Below are positions 28,929 to 38,103 of a stretch of DNA of 64,000 nucleotides, in pieces. Location: the NCBI GenBank assembly GCA_002733765.1, contig NVWU01000022.1:1-64000 (forward strand), read 5' to 3'. The notes below the pieces were generated by a model that searched no databases, was not told the origin of the DNA, and saw only the letters and a list, made by a program, of their open reading frames with translations. The stretch is from Colwellia sp. Its GTDB lineage: Bacteria > Pseudomonadota > Gammaproteobacteria > Enterobacterales > Alteromonadaceae. Position 1 is the first letter of the stretch, and every line of letters starts with the position of its first letter. The translations under genes were made by a program, and so were the position numbers.

Positions 28929-29861
28929 ATGGCAGTTTATTTTTCAATCATTTTAGTGGCAATTACTGTGTTAACAGGCATTGTGTGGTTTGCTGATAAG
29001 TTTTATTTAGCGCCGCAACGAAAGCTTAAAGCTATTGCTGCTCAAACGGTAGCCAAAGAGCAAAGTGGTGTTGAATTAACGTCAGAAACCATGACAACTT
29101 TGATGGCGCCGTCAGTACTAGTTGATACCTCCGTGCAAGTATTTCCTGTTATTGCTTTTGTACTGATTTTACGTTCATTCTTATATGAACCGTTTCAAAT
29201 ACCTTCAGGCTCTATGATGCCCACCTTACTTGATGGTGATTTTATTTTAGTTAATAAATTTAACTATGGTTTAAAAGATCCCGTAGCTCGTAATAAGTTT
29301 TTTGATGTTGGCTTGCCTGAACGAGGTGATGCAGTGGTATTTAAATACCCTCGTGATCCTCGTATTGACTATATTAAGCGAGTGATTGGTTTACCAGGTG
29401 ATCGTATTATTTACCGTAATAAATCACTCTATATTAAAGCCGCATGTAAAAGCTCAGATGAAAAGTGTCCTGAATTTGTACAAGTAATAAATAGCTTTAC
29501 TCATAAATATCAAGGACCAAATGCAGAAAAAGGTCTGAATCAATTTGAAGCAGTGATGTTAAATAAAACACATAATATTTTAAATGATCAATATAGCATG
29601 CCAAGAACGAATCATTACTTTCAACAAGCGGGCACTGCGCCAGATGAATTTTTAGTTCCAGCAGGTCATTATTTTGTTATGGGAGATAATAGAGATAACT
29701 CTTTAGATGGTCGTTTTTGGGGCTTTGTACCTGAGAAAAACTTAGTCGGTCAAGCCGTCGCTATTTGGATGAGTTTTGATTTTGACCGTGATGAAGGTAG
29801 CTTTATCCCAAGTTGGATTCCAACAAATATTCGTTTTGAACGTATCGGTGCAATTAATTAA
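28929..29861 (+). CDS. lepB: Signal peptidase I
   Basis: LepB removes signal peptides from exported proteins at the outer face of the inner membrane. The 310 residues show two N-terminal membrane segments (about 3-22 and 69-85), the catalytic Ser95 in PSGSMMPTL, the general base Lys150 in [12 protein letters not shown], and the conserved [14 protein letters not shown] near the end. Length is similar to the E. coli enzyme. Its TAA overlaps the rnc ATG by one base. Confidence 0.97.
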   Translation: MAVYFSIILVAITVLTGIVWFADKFYLAPQRKLKAIAAQTVAKEQSGVELTSETMTTLMAPSVLVDTSVQVFPVIAFVLILRSFLYEPFQIPSGSMMPTLLDGDFILVNKFNYGLKDPVARNKFFDVGLPERGDAVVFKYPRDPRIDYIKRVIGLPGDRIIYRNKSLYIKAACKSSDEKCPEFVQVINSFTHKYQGPNAEKGLNQFEAVMLNKTHNILNDQYSMPRTNHYFQQAGTAPDEFLVPAGHYFVMGDNRDNSLDGRFWGFVPEKNLVGQAVAIWMSFDFDRDEGSFIPSWIPTNIRFERIGAIN

Positions 29862-30625
29862 TGTCGTACCATTTTAAAGAAACTAAGAATCAAGCAATAG
29901 CTAAACTATCTAAAAAAATTGGTTATACTTTTAATAACTCAGGTTTACTGATTCAAGCATTAACGCATCGTAGCGCTAAAGGCGAGCATAATGAACGATT
30001 AGAGTTTTTAGGTGATTCTATTTTAGGTTTTGTTATTGCCGAAGTACTTTTTGAGCAATTTCCTAAGCATGATGAAGGTGATTTAACACGTATGCGTTCT
30101 AGCTTAGTTAAAGGAGTTACTTTAGCCGAGATTGGTCGTGATTTTAATTTGGGTGAATACCTTATTTTAGGGCCTGGTGAATTAAAAAGTGGAGGTCACA
30201 GACGTGAATCAATTCTAGAAGATGCGATTGAAGCGATTATTGGCGCTGTTTATTTAGATTCAGACATTATTCGCTGTAAGGCTTTGATTTTATCCTGGTT
30301 TGCCCAACGTTTAAGTGAAATTAAACCGGGAAATGAACAAAAAGATCCAAAAACTCGTTTACAAGAATACTTACAAGGAAGAAAAATAGCATTACCTGTT
30401 TATGATGTTATCGATACCAGTGGTCAGTCACATAACCAACAATTTGTTGTACGCTGTTTAACTGAGGTGATAGATAAAGAAGTGGTTGCTAAAGGTACCA
30501 GTAGACGAAAGGCTGAACAAGCTGCCGCTCAGCAAGTACTCGTGCTGTTAGAATCGACAAAAGTAAAGCAGACAGCAACTAAATTGAAACAGATTCAAAC
30601 CAAAGAAAGTAAAAAGGCCAAATAG
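29861..30625 (+). CDS. rnc: Ribonuclease III
   Basis: RNase III cuts double-stranded RNA in rRNA precursors and some mRNAs. The 254 residues have the signature [15 protein letters not shown], metal-binding Glu/Asp in [16 protein letters not shown], and a C-terminal double-stranded RNA-binding domain ([11 protein letters not shown]..., [15 protein letters not shown]). A Lys/Thr-rich tail of about 25 residues extends past the E. coli end. It is translationally coupled to lepB and followed after 3 bases by era. Confidence 0.97.
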   Translation: MSYHFKETKNQAIAKLSKKIGYTFNNSGLLIQALTHRSAKGEHNERLEFLGDSILGFVIAEVLFEQFPKHDEGDLTRMRSSLVKGVTLAEIGRDFNLGEYLILGPGELKSGGHRRESILEDAIEAIIGAVYLDSDIIRCKALILSWFAQRLSEIKPGNEQKDPKTRLQEYLQGRKIALPVYDVIDTSGQSHNQQFVVRCLTEVIDKEVVAKGTSRRKAEQAAAQQVLVLLESTKVKQTATKLKQIQTKESKKAK

Positions 30626-30628
30626 CAT

Positions 30629-31549
30629 ATGACTAACTCGATCTCTCCACCTACCCATGCCGGCTTAATTGCCATTGTTGGTCGACCTAACGTTGGAAAA
30701 TCTACTTTACTTAATGCGCTGCTTGGGCAAAAAATTAGTATAACTTCACGTAAGCCTCAAACCACTCGTCATCGTATTTTAGGTATTTTAACCGAAGGGC
30801 ATCAACAAGCCATTTTGGTTGATACTCCTGGTTTACATTCAGAAGAAAAACGTGCGATTAATCGGTTGATGAATCGTGCAGCGAGTAGCTCAATTGCTGA
30901 AGTAGAGTTAGTCTTGTTTTTAGTTGAAGGTACCCATTGGACACCGAATGATGAGTTGGTGTTAAATAAAATTAAAAACAGTGGCTCTTCTTGTATTTTA
31001 GTTGTTAATAAAACAGACAATATTAGCGAAAAAGATGATTTGTTACCACATTTACAAAAATTAGGTGCTATGCATGATTTTAATGACATAGTGCCTATTT
31101 CTGCTAGTAAGGGGCACGGTGTTGATACTATTCGTAAACTTTGTTTAGCCTCTTTACCTGAAGGCGACTTTTGGTTTCCTGAAGATCATATAACAGATCG
31201 TTCTAGTCGCTTTATGGCTTCAGAAATTATTCGTGAAAAATTGATCCGCTTTACTGGAGATGAATTACCTTATTCTACTACGGTAGAAATTGAACAATTT
31301 AAAATGGATAAAAAAGGCATTATCCATATAAATGCGTTAATTTTAGTCGAACGTGATAGTCAAAAACGTATGGTGATTGGTAATAAAGGTGAACGTTTGA
31401 AAACTATAGGCCAAGAAGCTAGGCGTGATATGGAAAGCTTGTTTGAGAGCCAGGTGTTTTTAGAAACTTGGGTTAAAGTTAAATCAGGCTGGGCTGATGA
31501 TGAGCGTGCCCTGAGAAGTTTGGGTTACGGCGATGACTATTCAGGTTAA
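30629..31549 (+). CDS. era: GTPase Era
   Basis: Era is an essential GTPase that binds the 3' end of 16S rRNA and checks small-subunit maturation. The 306 residues contain GRPNVGKST (G1), [11 protein letters not shown] (G3), NKTD (G4), and the C-terminal KH domain with [17 protein letters not shown]. The rnc-era-recO order is the usual one. Confidence 0.97.
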   Translation: MTNSISPPTHAGLIAIVGRPNVGKSTLLNALLGQKISITSRKPQTTRHRILGILTEGHQQAILVDTPGLHSEEKRAINRLMNRAASSSIAEVELVLFLVEGTHWTPNDELVLNKIKNSGSSCILVVNKTDNISEKDDLLPHLQKLGAMHDFNDIVPISASKGHGVDTIRKLCLASLPEGDFWFPEDHITDRSSRFMASEIIREKLIRFTGDELPYSTTVEIEQFKMDKKGIIHINALILVERDSQKRMVIGNKGERLKTIGQEARRDMESLFESQVFLETWVKVKSGWADDERALRSLGYGDDYSG

Positions 31550-31628
31550 ATAAGTCTACATTTTTAGTGTGTAATAACTTATTTTTAAATGCAATTTACT
31601 CGTGCTCTGTTAATAATTAGGTAATGAG

Positions 31629-32372
31629 ATGGTTGAACAAAAAGCTTTTGTTTTACATGTTCGCCCGTATCAAGAGAATCAACAATTAGTTGAGTTATTA
31701 ACGGAGCACGAGGGTAAAGTTTCTGCACTTGTTTATGTTGGCCAATCTAAACGGTCAATAAAAAAAGCATTGCTACAGCCATTTTTACCGTTAAATATAA
31801 CCTTTAAAGCAAATAATAAACAACATACCAGCTTAAGAATGCTTACCCGCGTTGAGGCACATTCAAAATCATACGTATTGATTAAAAATAGTCTTTATAG
31901 TGCTTTTTATCTTAATGAACTACTCGTACGTTTGTTAACGGATGATATTATTTGCGAAATGCTGTTTTACCAATATCAATCGACTATTGCTGCACTCTCG
32001 CAGGGCTTAGCAATTGCTCCGCACTTAAGAATATTTGAGCTCGCCTTGTTAGATGAATTAGGGCTATCACTAGATTTTACTCCAGTATTTGAAGAAAATA
32101 ATGAACATGTTGCTGGTTTTTACTATGTAGTTGAACAAGGCTTTATCCCCGCTTATCATTACGCGATAAAAAATATCACGACACCTTGGTTTAATACTTT
32201 ACATTTACAAGCAATTGCAAAACAGAATTACGATAGAAGCAAACCTGAATTGGCAGAGGTGGAGCAAACATTTAAACTGTTAATGCGACAAATTTTTCAC
32301 CACCTACTTGAAGGTAAACCACTTAATAGTCGTAAGTTATTTGTCATGAAAAAATACAATACAGAGTTGTAA
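31629..32372 (+). CDS. recO: DNA repair protein RecO
   Basis: RecO, with RecR, loads RecA on single-stranded DNA coated with SSB. The 247 residues begin with the OB-fold domain (KAFVLHVRPYQENQQLVELL, GKVSALVYVGQSKR), followed by the helical domain with YLNELLVRLL and FELALLDELGLSLDF. It lacks the four-Cys zinc site of many RecO proteins, as the enterobacterial protein does. It sits in its usual place between era and pdxJ. Confidence 0.95.
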   Translation: MVEQKAFVLHVRPYQENQQLVELLTEHEGKVSALVYVGQSKRSIKKALLQPFLPLNITFKANNKQHTSLRMLTRVEAHSKSYVLIKNSLYSAFYLNELLVRLLTDDIICEMLFYQYQSTIAALSQGLAIAPHLRIFELALLDELGLSLDFTPVFEENNEHVAGFYYVVEQGFIPAYHYAIKNITTPWFNTLHLQAIAKQNYDRSKPELAEVEQTFKLLMRQIFHHLLEGKPLNSRKLFVMKKYNTEL

Positions 32373-32398
32373 TACCAATTCATTATTATATTTGGTAT
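32372..32398 (+). terminator. Small hairpin after recO
   Basis: ATACCAA (32372-32378) and TTGGTAT (32392-32398) form a 7-bp stem that starts on the last base of the recO stop. There is no T-run after it, so only a weak terminator call is possible. Confidence 0.3.
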
Positions 32399-32451
32399 AA
32401 ATAGCCACGGTGAGCTAGGAAACAGCTAAAAATTAAATTAAGAGAATTAAA

Positions 32452-33183
32452 ATGAAAGAGTTACTTTTAGGTATCAATGTTGATCATATAGCGACACTAC
32501 GCGAAGCCAGAGGCACTAATTATCCCGATCCAGTTTATGCGGCAAGTGTCGCAGAGCATGCAGGTGCGGATGGCATTACTGTGCATTTACGTGAAGATAG
32601 ACGCCATATTCAAGACCGAGATATTCATGTATTAAAGCAGACATTACACACCCGCATGAATTTTGAGATGGCCGTAACCGATGAGATGGTCAGTATTGCT
32701 TGCGAAATTAAACCTGCTTTTTGTTGTTTGGTGCCAGAGAAGCGAGAAGAGTTAACCACCGAAGGTGGTTTAGATGTTATTGGTCAATTGACTAAAGTAA
32801 CCGATGCAGTAGAAAAACTAGCCGCTGTTGGCATTGAAGTAAGTTTATTTATTGATGCGGATAAAGCGCAAATAGATGCGGCATTAGCGAGTAAAGCACC
32901 TTATATTGAAATTCACACGGGGCATTATGCTGATGCTGACTCTGAGGTGGCACAACAAGTTGAATTAGTACGTTTAATTGAAGGAATTAAATATGCTCAT
33001 AGTCTTGGTTTAAAAGTGAATGCTGGACATGGCTTAAACTATTTTAATGTTAAACCGATTGCAGCCATTGAAGAAATTATTGAGTTAAATATTGGCCATG
33101 CTATTATTGCTCGTGCGGTGATTGATGGTTTAGACAAAGCCGTGCGTGATATGAAAAAGCTGATGTTAGAAGCGAGAACTTAA
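32452..33183 (+). CDS. pdxJ: Pyridoxine 5'-phosphate synthase
   Basis: PdxJ condenses DXP with 3-amino-2-oxopropyl phosphate to form pyridoxine 5'-phosphate, the ring-closing step of vitamin B6 synthesis; the DXP comes from Dxs, also encoded in this window. The 243 residues form a TIM barrel with [52 protein letters not shown] and [15 protein letters not shown], all family signatures. In many relatives acpS follows directly; here it does not. Confidence 0.97.
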   Translation: MKELLLGINVDHIATLREARGTNYPDPVYAASVAEHAGADGITVHLREDRRHIQDRDIHVLKQTLHTRMNFEMAVTDEMVSIACEIKPAFCCLVPEKREELTTEGGLDVIGQLTKVTDAVEKLAAVGIEVSLFIDADKAQIDAALASKAPYIEIHTGHYADADSEVAQQVELVRLIEGIKYAHSLGLKVNAGHGLNYFNVKPIAAIEEIIELNIGHAIIARAVIDGLDKAVRDMKKLMLEART

Positions 33184-33336
33184 CGATAGTCATTTAAAAA
33201 CGGAATTTACTTTATTTTTTGTACTATACTTAATATTGGATGCTTGCGGTGTTTGAGTGTTTTTTTTATCTCTAGTTTAGTTTGGCTTTAGTTTGACTAT
33301 AGTACCTATGTAAAGTATATGAATGAGGAGTTATTC

Positions 33337-33585
33337 ATGCAAGCACAAATTAAGCCTATTTTAGAGAGGCGTCAAACACCACCTGAGGATTCTACTTGGT
33401 GGAAAAAATTAACATTAGCGCAAAAATTTTCTGCCAGTAGTTTAGGTAAGTTTGGCTATGAATTGATTTTTGTTCGTAAGGAGAAAGGGCAAAATATAGC
33501 TGTATTGACTTGTGACTCAGGCCTTGCGGTTATCACTGAAGATGGTGATATTAATACCTCCCCCGATATACATATTCGTAATTAA
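33337..33585 (+). CDS. Small protein of unknown function
   Basis: This 82-residue product is not recognised. It begins MQAQIKPILERRQTPPEDST, has a WWKKLTLAQKF segment, then a likely small beta-sheet part (YELIFVRKEKGQNIAVLTCD, GLAVITEDGDI). No signal or membrane segment is seen. The start is placed at ATG 33337 because GAGGAG lies just upstream; an in-frame ATG at 33319 lies before that site. The strong ribosome site, good frame and separate placement between pdxJ and barA make it a real gene. It occupies the place where acpS is often found but does not look like AcpS. Confidence 0.65.
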   Translation: MQAQIKPILERRQTPPEDSTWWKKLTLAQKFSASSLGKFGYELIFVRKEKGQNIAVLTCDSGLAVITEDGDINTSPDIHIRN

Positions 33586-33706
33586 TAACTGCGCCGAGTC
33601 ATGTGTAGCCTAGTCACTCCAGCAAATACTGCTCAACAAACAGCTGCAAAAATAATATTGAAAGATCAACAGACCCTAATATGTATTTTGAATAGTAATA
33701 AAAATA

Positions 33707-33753
33707 TATACCTATACCACTTCAATATGCAGAATTCAGCGAGAATTAAGAGG
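33707..33753. repeat. MITE-end fragment at the 3' end of barA
   Basis: This stretch (starting TATACCTATACCACTTCAA) matches, with about seven or eight differences in 48 bases, the reverse complement of the right end of the element at 40348-40521. The match runs into barA far enough to include its stop codon (33746-33748), so the present barA end may derive from the repeat. The other end and the middle are not found nearby. Confidence 0.6.
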
Positions 33754-36553
33754 TTGTATTATTTTTCTCTAGTTCAGCTATCTCTAGTTCAGCTAATAAC
33801 TTAGGTGCTGCTATTGCTACTTGCTCTATTTGTTCAAAGAACTCTAAAAATTCAGGCTCTAAATTCTCTAGGGTAATACCACTTTTAAGTTGAGTTTCGA
33901 GTTCTTGGCAAATAGTCGTTAAATTTGGTACGCCAGTATAGCAACAGGCACCATTGAGTTTATGTATCAAGCTTTTTAATTGCTCAGTGTCTTGATTTAT
34001 TAAAGCGTTACTAATATTTTTATGGCTTTCAGCTAAGCTATCTACTAGGCCTGTTAACATTGCTATTGCTAAATTTTCTTTACCACCCGTGCGGTGTAAT
34101 GCTAATGACCAATCCATAACTACAGAGGCTTTATTTGCTATTGCCTGTGGGTGTTGTATTGTTTTGGTAGCAATGGACAAATGCTGTTTGGTGGAATTGA
34201 TAAAGTGATTAACATCACAGTATTCATAAATGATATGATTCAGCATAGTTTCATCAATAGGCTTAGTCATATAAGCATTAAACCCTTGTTGTTGCATTTT
34301 TTCTTTCTCGCCACTTAAGGCGTGAGCAGTAACCGCTATAACGGGAGTTTTGCTGTTACATATGTCGTTTTTAATTGCTTTTAGTGTACTTATGCCATCC
34401 ATTATTGGCATTTGAATATCCATAAAAATCAAGTCAAACTTTTCATCTTTACATAACTCAAATGCTTTCATTCCGTTTTCGGCAAGCACAACGTCACTCA
34501 CTTGCTCAAGGAGTAAAGCATTAATTAATTTTAAGTTTGCTTCGTTGTCATCAACCGCTAATACTTTGATGGGGAGTATTTTTTTACTTGGAGGTAATAA
34601 GTTACCTTGGTCAGCTAACAAGGCAGTATAAAGTTTATAAGCAGTAATTGGCTTACTTAAGCAACTCAACGCACCGCTAGCCAGTAAAGCATCTTGTAAA
34701 CTAGGTGAATTACTATTAATCGCCAAATGAATATTGCTGATTTGTGGTTTCACTTGCGTTATTATTTTTTTCAAACCACTTAATGCAGTCGAGTTTCTAT
34801 CATGGCCTATCAGCGCATAATCAAAAACTTTTTTAGTTTGTTTTGAGTTTTCAAGTGCTTCAGTTAATTGGCTAATACTTTCAACTTGGGTAATCTGCAT
34901 TTTCCAATTGAGTAAAATATCATAAGTAGCGGCTCTACTGTGTAAATGAGGCTCATAATATAAAATAGTTTTATTGGCTAGACGAAGCGTGTCGAGCTCG
35001 TTGCTAAGTGGCAATGTAGTGACACCACACTCGAATTTAAACCAAAAAGTTGAACCATTATTCTCTCGTGAGCTAAAACCTACATCTCCTTTCATTTCGT
35101 AAGCCAGTCGTTGGCAAATAACTAAGCCTAAACCTGTTCCTCCATGTAATCGAGTTATGCTTTGATCTGCTTGGGAAAACGCTTTAAAAATGGCTTTTTG
35201 TTGCTCGCTATTCATACCAATACCAGTATCAGCTACGGTTATTTTTATTGCGGCCAGTTTTGCACTAATCGTTTTAAAAGTAACATCAATCATTACCGAA
35301 CCCTGTTGAGTAAATTTTATTGCGTTACTGACTAGGTTACTCATAATTTGTTTAATACGCATGGCATCACCTAACAAAGAGTCAGGTATGGAGTTACTAA
35401 TTTTTATTGATAATTCAATATTTTTTTTATGTGCACTTGGGGCAATAAGTACAAGGGTATCTTCCACTGCTTCACGCAGTGAAAAAGGGATACTTTCTAT
35501 TACCATTTTTCCCGCATCAAGTTTGGAAAAATCGAGAATGTCATTGATAATGGTAAGTAAGTTATTTGCCGATCTATCAATAGTTTGCAAGTAATCACGT
35601 TGAGAATCACTGAGTGGCGTTTTAAGAACCTGCCGGGTAAAACCAATAACTCCATTTAATGGTGTACGTAATTCATGGCTCATATTGGCTAAAAATTCAG
35701 ATTTAATCTTGCTGACTTCTTGGGCTTTTTTCTTCGCAATACTCAATTCCACATTTTGGATTTCAAATTGCTCTAAACTTTCACGTAGATCAACCGTCGC
35801 TTGATCAATATTGCCTTGCATTTCATTTTGGTAATTCCCCAATGATTGTGCCATAGCATTGATACCATTTTTTAAAAAATTCAATTCGCCTACTAATTGC
35901 CCACTTACCCTGCTTTCAAGTTTACCTTCACGAATGCGGTCGATGGCTTGCACCATAGAATTGACTGGCTTAGCAACATGTCGGATAAGTTTTAAGGCAA
36001 AGATAGTACTGAGTAATGAGGCAAGGAAAGCCATGGTAAAGGCAATAATATATTGGCTTTGTTGTTTAAATTTTATTCTACTCTTGTCTATTTGTATCGC
36101 AATGTAGCCCAGAGTATATGGGATAGCATTTGTTTTGCGTTCATCTAGTATAGGGCTACGGAAAATAATGAAATCTTGTGTATGTTCACTTTGGGTATAG
36201 GCAGGAATTTCATGGCCAGCCTTTAATCGCATTAGGTTCGTGTCGCTATAGTAAGCACTGGTAACAAAAATTTGATTGTCTAGGGTGAATACAGCAATAC
36301 TTTTGACAATGCCGGATTGACTTCGATGAGTCGCACTAATAATTCGGCGTAGTTCTTCGCGGTTATTATTCATAAGCGACGCTTTACCGCTAATAGCTAA
36401 GGGCTCAATAATACTTTGGGCTCTTAAATTTAGGAATTCATCCAGCTCACTACTGCGGTTATAGGAGAAATAGCCAGCAAGAGCAAAGCCAATTAAGGCT
36501 GTTGGCACAATAGTAAGTAATATAACCCAATTTTTGAGGCTTATTTTATGCAT
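33746..36553 (-). CDS. barA: Hybrid sensor histidine kinase BarA
   Basis: BarA is the tripartite sensor that phosphorylates UvrY/GacA and so controls carbon-storage (Csr) small RNAs; in E. coli it senses short-chain acids. The 935 residues contain membrane segments near 10-30 and 165-190, a periplasmic part between them, a HAMP linker, the HisKA motif ANMSHELRTPLNG (His at about 293), an ATPase domain (SNLVSNAIKF, TGIGM, GGTGLGLVI), a degraded first receiver-like region, a receiver domain (IFMDIQMPIMDG) and a C-terminal HPt domain (IHKLNGACCYTG). It is divergent from rlmD as in E. coli. Its last codons carry a 15-bp duplication and its stop falls in a repeat fragment. Confidence 0.93.
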   Translation of the reverse strand: MHKISLKNWVILLTIVPTALIGFALAGYFSYNRSSELDEFLNLRAQSIIEPLAISGKASLMNNNREELRRIISATHRSQSGIVKSIAVFTLDNQIFVTSAYYSDTNLMRLKAGHEIPAYTQSEHTQDFIIFRSPILDERKTNAIPYTLGYIAIQIDKSRIKFKQQSQYIIAFTMAFLASLLSTIFALKLIRHVAKPVNSMVQAIDRIREGKLESRVSGQLVGELNFLKNGINAMAQSLGNYQNEMQGNIDQATVDLRESLEQFEIQNVELSIAKKKAQEVSKIKSEFLANMSHELRTPLNGVIGFTRQVLKTPLSDSQRDYLQTIDRSANNLLTIINDILDFSKLDAGKMVIESIPFSLREAVEDTLVLIAPSAHKKNIELSIKISNSIPDSLLGDAMRIKQIMSNLVSNAIKFTQQGSVMIDVTFKTISAKLAAIKITVADTGIGMNSEQQKAIFKAFSQADQSITRLHGGTGLGLVICQRLAYEMKGDVGFSSRENNGSTFWFKFECGVTTLPLSNELDTLRLANKTILYYEPHLHSRAATYDILLNWKMQITQVESISQLTEALENSKQTKKVFDYALIGHDRNSTALSGLKKIITQVKPQISNIHLAINSNSPSLQDALLASGALSCLSKPITAYKLYTALLADQGNLLPPSKKILPIKVLAVDDNEANLKLINALLLEQVSDVVLAENGMKAFELCKDEKFDLIFMDIQMPIMDGISTLKAIKNDICNSKTPVIAVTAHALSGEKEKMQQQGFNAYMTKPIDETMLNHIIYEYCDVNHFINSTKQHLSIATKTIQHPQAIANKASVVMDWSLALHRTGGKENLAIAMLTGLVDSLAESHKNISNALINQDTEQLKSLIHKLNGACCYTGVPNLTTICQELETQLKSGITLENLEPEFLEFFEQIEQVAIAAPKLLAELEIAELEKNNTTS
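33766..33795. repeat. 15-bp tandem duplication inside the end of barA
   Basis: TCTCTAGTTCAGCTA is repeated twice without a difference (33766-33780 and 33781-33795). It encodes the repeated Ala-Glu-Leu-Glu of the BarA tail (AELEIAELEK) and keeps the frame. Confidence 0.85.
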
Positions 36554-36669
36554 TTTTCCATCGTATTTAATAGAGTAATTAGTGTAAAATGATCATATTG
36601 ATAATTACTATGATGGCATAATGCTAAGGTAAATAAAACTTTTCTTGGCAAGGACTCTGGATACAATTA

Positions 36670-38061
36670 ATGGCAAACTTTTTTAAAGAAAATACAAAAA
36701 AGCAAGTTAACAAGCAATCAAAGCAAACAAATATTATTACTATTGATAAATTAGATCTTAATGGTTGTGGTGTCGGGCGATACCAGCAGAAACCAATTTT
36801 TGTTACGGGTAGTTTACCAAGTGAATCGGTTGAAATTCGTATCACAGAACAAAAAAATAAGTATGTTTTAGCAAAGTTACTTAAGGTTAATAAAGCGAGC
36901 GAACATAGAGTTGCGGCACAATGTCAGCACTTTAGCCTTTGCGGTGGTTGTGATTTACAACATCTTGATTATGCAGAGCAACTCTTATTTAAACAAAAAA
37001 AAATTGTTGAATTACTCTCTCGTAGTGGTATTTCAAGTGAATTGATCAATGAATTACCTTGGCAAAAACCAATTAAGAGCAACGAATTGCACTATCGTCG
37101 TAAAGCGAGGATAGGAGTGCAATTTGATAAAAATTCACATGCGATTATTGGTTTTAGGCAAAAAGCGACTAATCAACTTGTTGCGGTGAAATCATGCCCT
37201 GTATTGGTAAAGCCTGCATGTGATATTTTTCCATTATTAAAAACACTGCTAGCTAAGCTAACTGTCAAAAAAGCGATTGGCCATATTGAGGTTATATCAG
37301 CTGATGTTGTTAATGATAAAACCAATAAGCTTACTTTAGTAGTTCGTCAAATTAGACCGATAAATGCGCATGATCGTCAGCTTTGGCAAGAGTATGCAGA
37401 AAAAAATGACTGGAATGTGCGCTTTTTGGAAAGTAAAAGAGGGCAGAAAGATAATGAGGAACAAAGAAACATTGCAGGTAGTGAGCTAAGCTCTGGTGAA
37501 TTAAGCTATCAGTTACTTGATGATATACATATTCATTTTTCTAACACTGATTTTATTCAGATCAATCAAACAGTGAACTTAGCTATGATAAAGCAAGCGC
37601 TTGATTGGTTAATGCTAGAGCCAAATGATCAGGTATTAGATTTATTTTGTGGTTTAGGAAATTTTAGTTTACCACTAGCAAAAAAAGTAGCCAAGGTAGT
37701 GGGCGTTGAAGGTGTTCAAACCATGGTAGATAAAGCACTCGCTAATGCAAAAAGCAATAAAATTAATAACTGTCAATTTTATCAAGCTGACTTAAATAGC
37801 CAGTGGTTATCAAGTGGCTGGGCAAAAAATAACTTTACTAAAGTGTTACTAGATCCCGCTAGAGGCGGAGCAGAGCAAGCGGTCGAACAAGTTGCACAAT
37901 TAAATATAGCGACAATTTTATATGTAAGTTGTGATCCGACAACCTTAGCAAGTGATAGTAAAATATTGCTAGATAAAGGTTACACAATTGTCAAAATTGG
38001 CTTAATTGATATGTTTTCTCAAACAAAGCATGTTGAGACTATGGTACTGTTTCAACGTTAA
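36670..38061 (+). CDS. rlmD: 23S rRNA (uracil1939-C5)-methyltransferase
   Basis: RlmD methylates U1939 of 23S rRNA with SAM. The 463 residues show an N-terminal TRAM domain (about 18-75), the iron-sulfur cysteines in CQHFSLCGGC, the SAM-binding VLDLFCGLGNFSLPLAKK, LLDPARGGAEQ and the catalytic Cys in YVSCDPTTLASD. Its place between barA and relA matches E. coli. Confidence 0.96.
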   Translation: MANFFKENTKKQVNKQSKQTNIITIDKLDLNGCGVGRYQQKPIFVTGSLPSESVEIRITEQKNKYVLAKLLKVNKASEHRVAAQCQHFSLCGGCDLQHLDYAEQLLFKQKKIVELLSRSGISSELINELPWQKPIKSNELHYRRKARIGVQFDKNSHAIIGFRQKATNQLVAVKSCPVLVKPACDIFPLLKTLLAKLTVKKAIGHIEVISADVVNDKTNKLTLVVRQIRPINAHDRQLWQEYAEKNDWNVRFLESKRGQKDNEEQRNIAGSELSSGELSYQLLDDIHIHFSNTDFIQINQTVNLAMIKQALDWLMLEPNDQVLDLFCGLGNFSLPLAKKVAKVVGVEGVQTMVDKALANAKSNKINNCQFYQADLNSQWLSSGWAKNNFTKVLLDPARGGAEQAVEQVAQLNIATILYVSCDPTTLASDSKILLDKGYTIVKIGLIDMFSQTKHVETMVLFQR

Positions 38062-38103
38062 AAATCAGTTAGCGATAGTTTCACCTTAAATAAAGGAATA
38101 CCC

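Noticed and set aside
33293-33321. Possible sigma-70 promoter (TTGACT, 17 bases, TATATG) before the small unknown gene
   Set aside because: The transcript would begin inside the ribosome binding site at 33325-33330, leaving no usable leader.
33601-33804. 67-codon plus-strand frame overlapping the barA end
   Set aside because: It overlaps the barA coding end and a repeat fragment and has no gene-like features.
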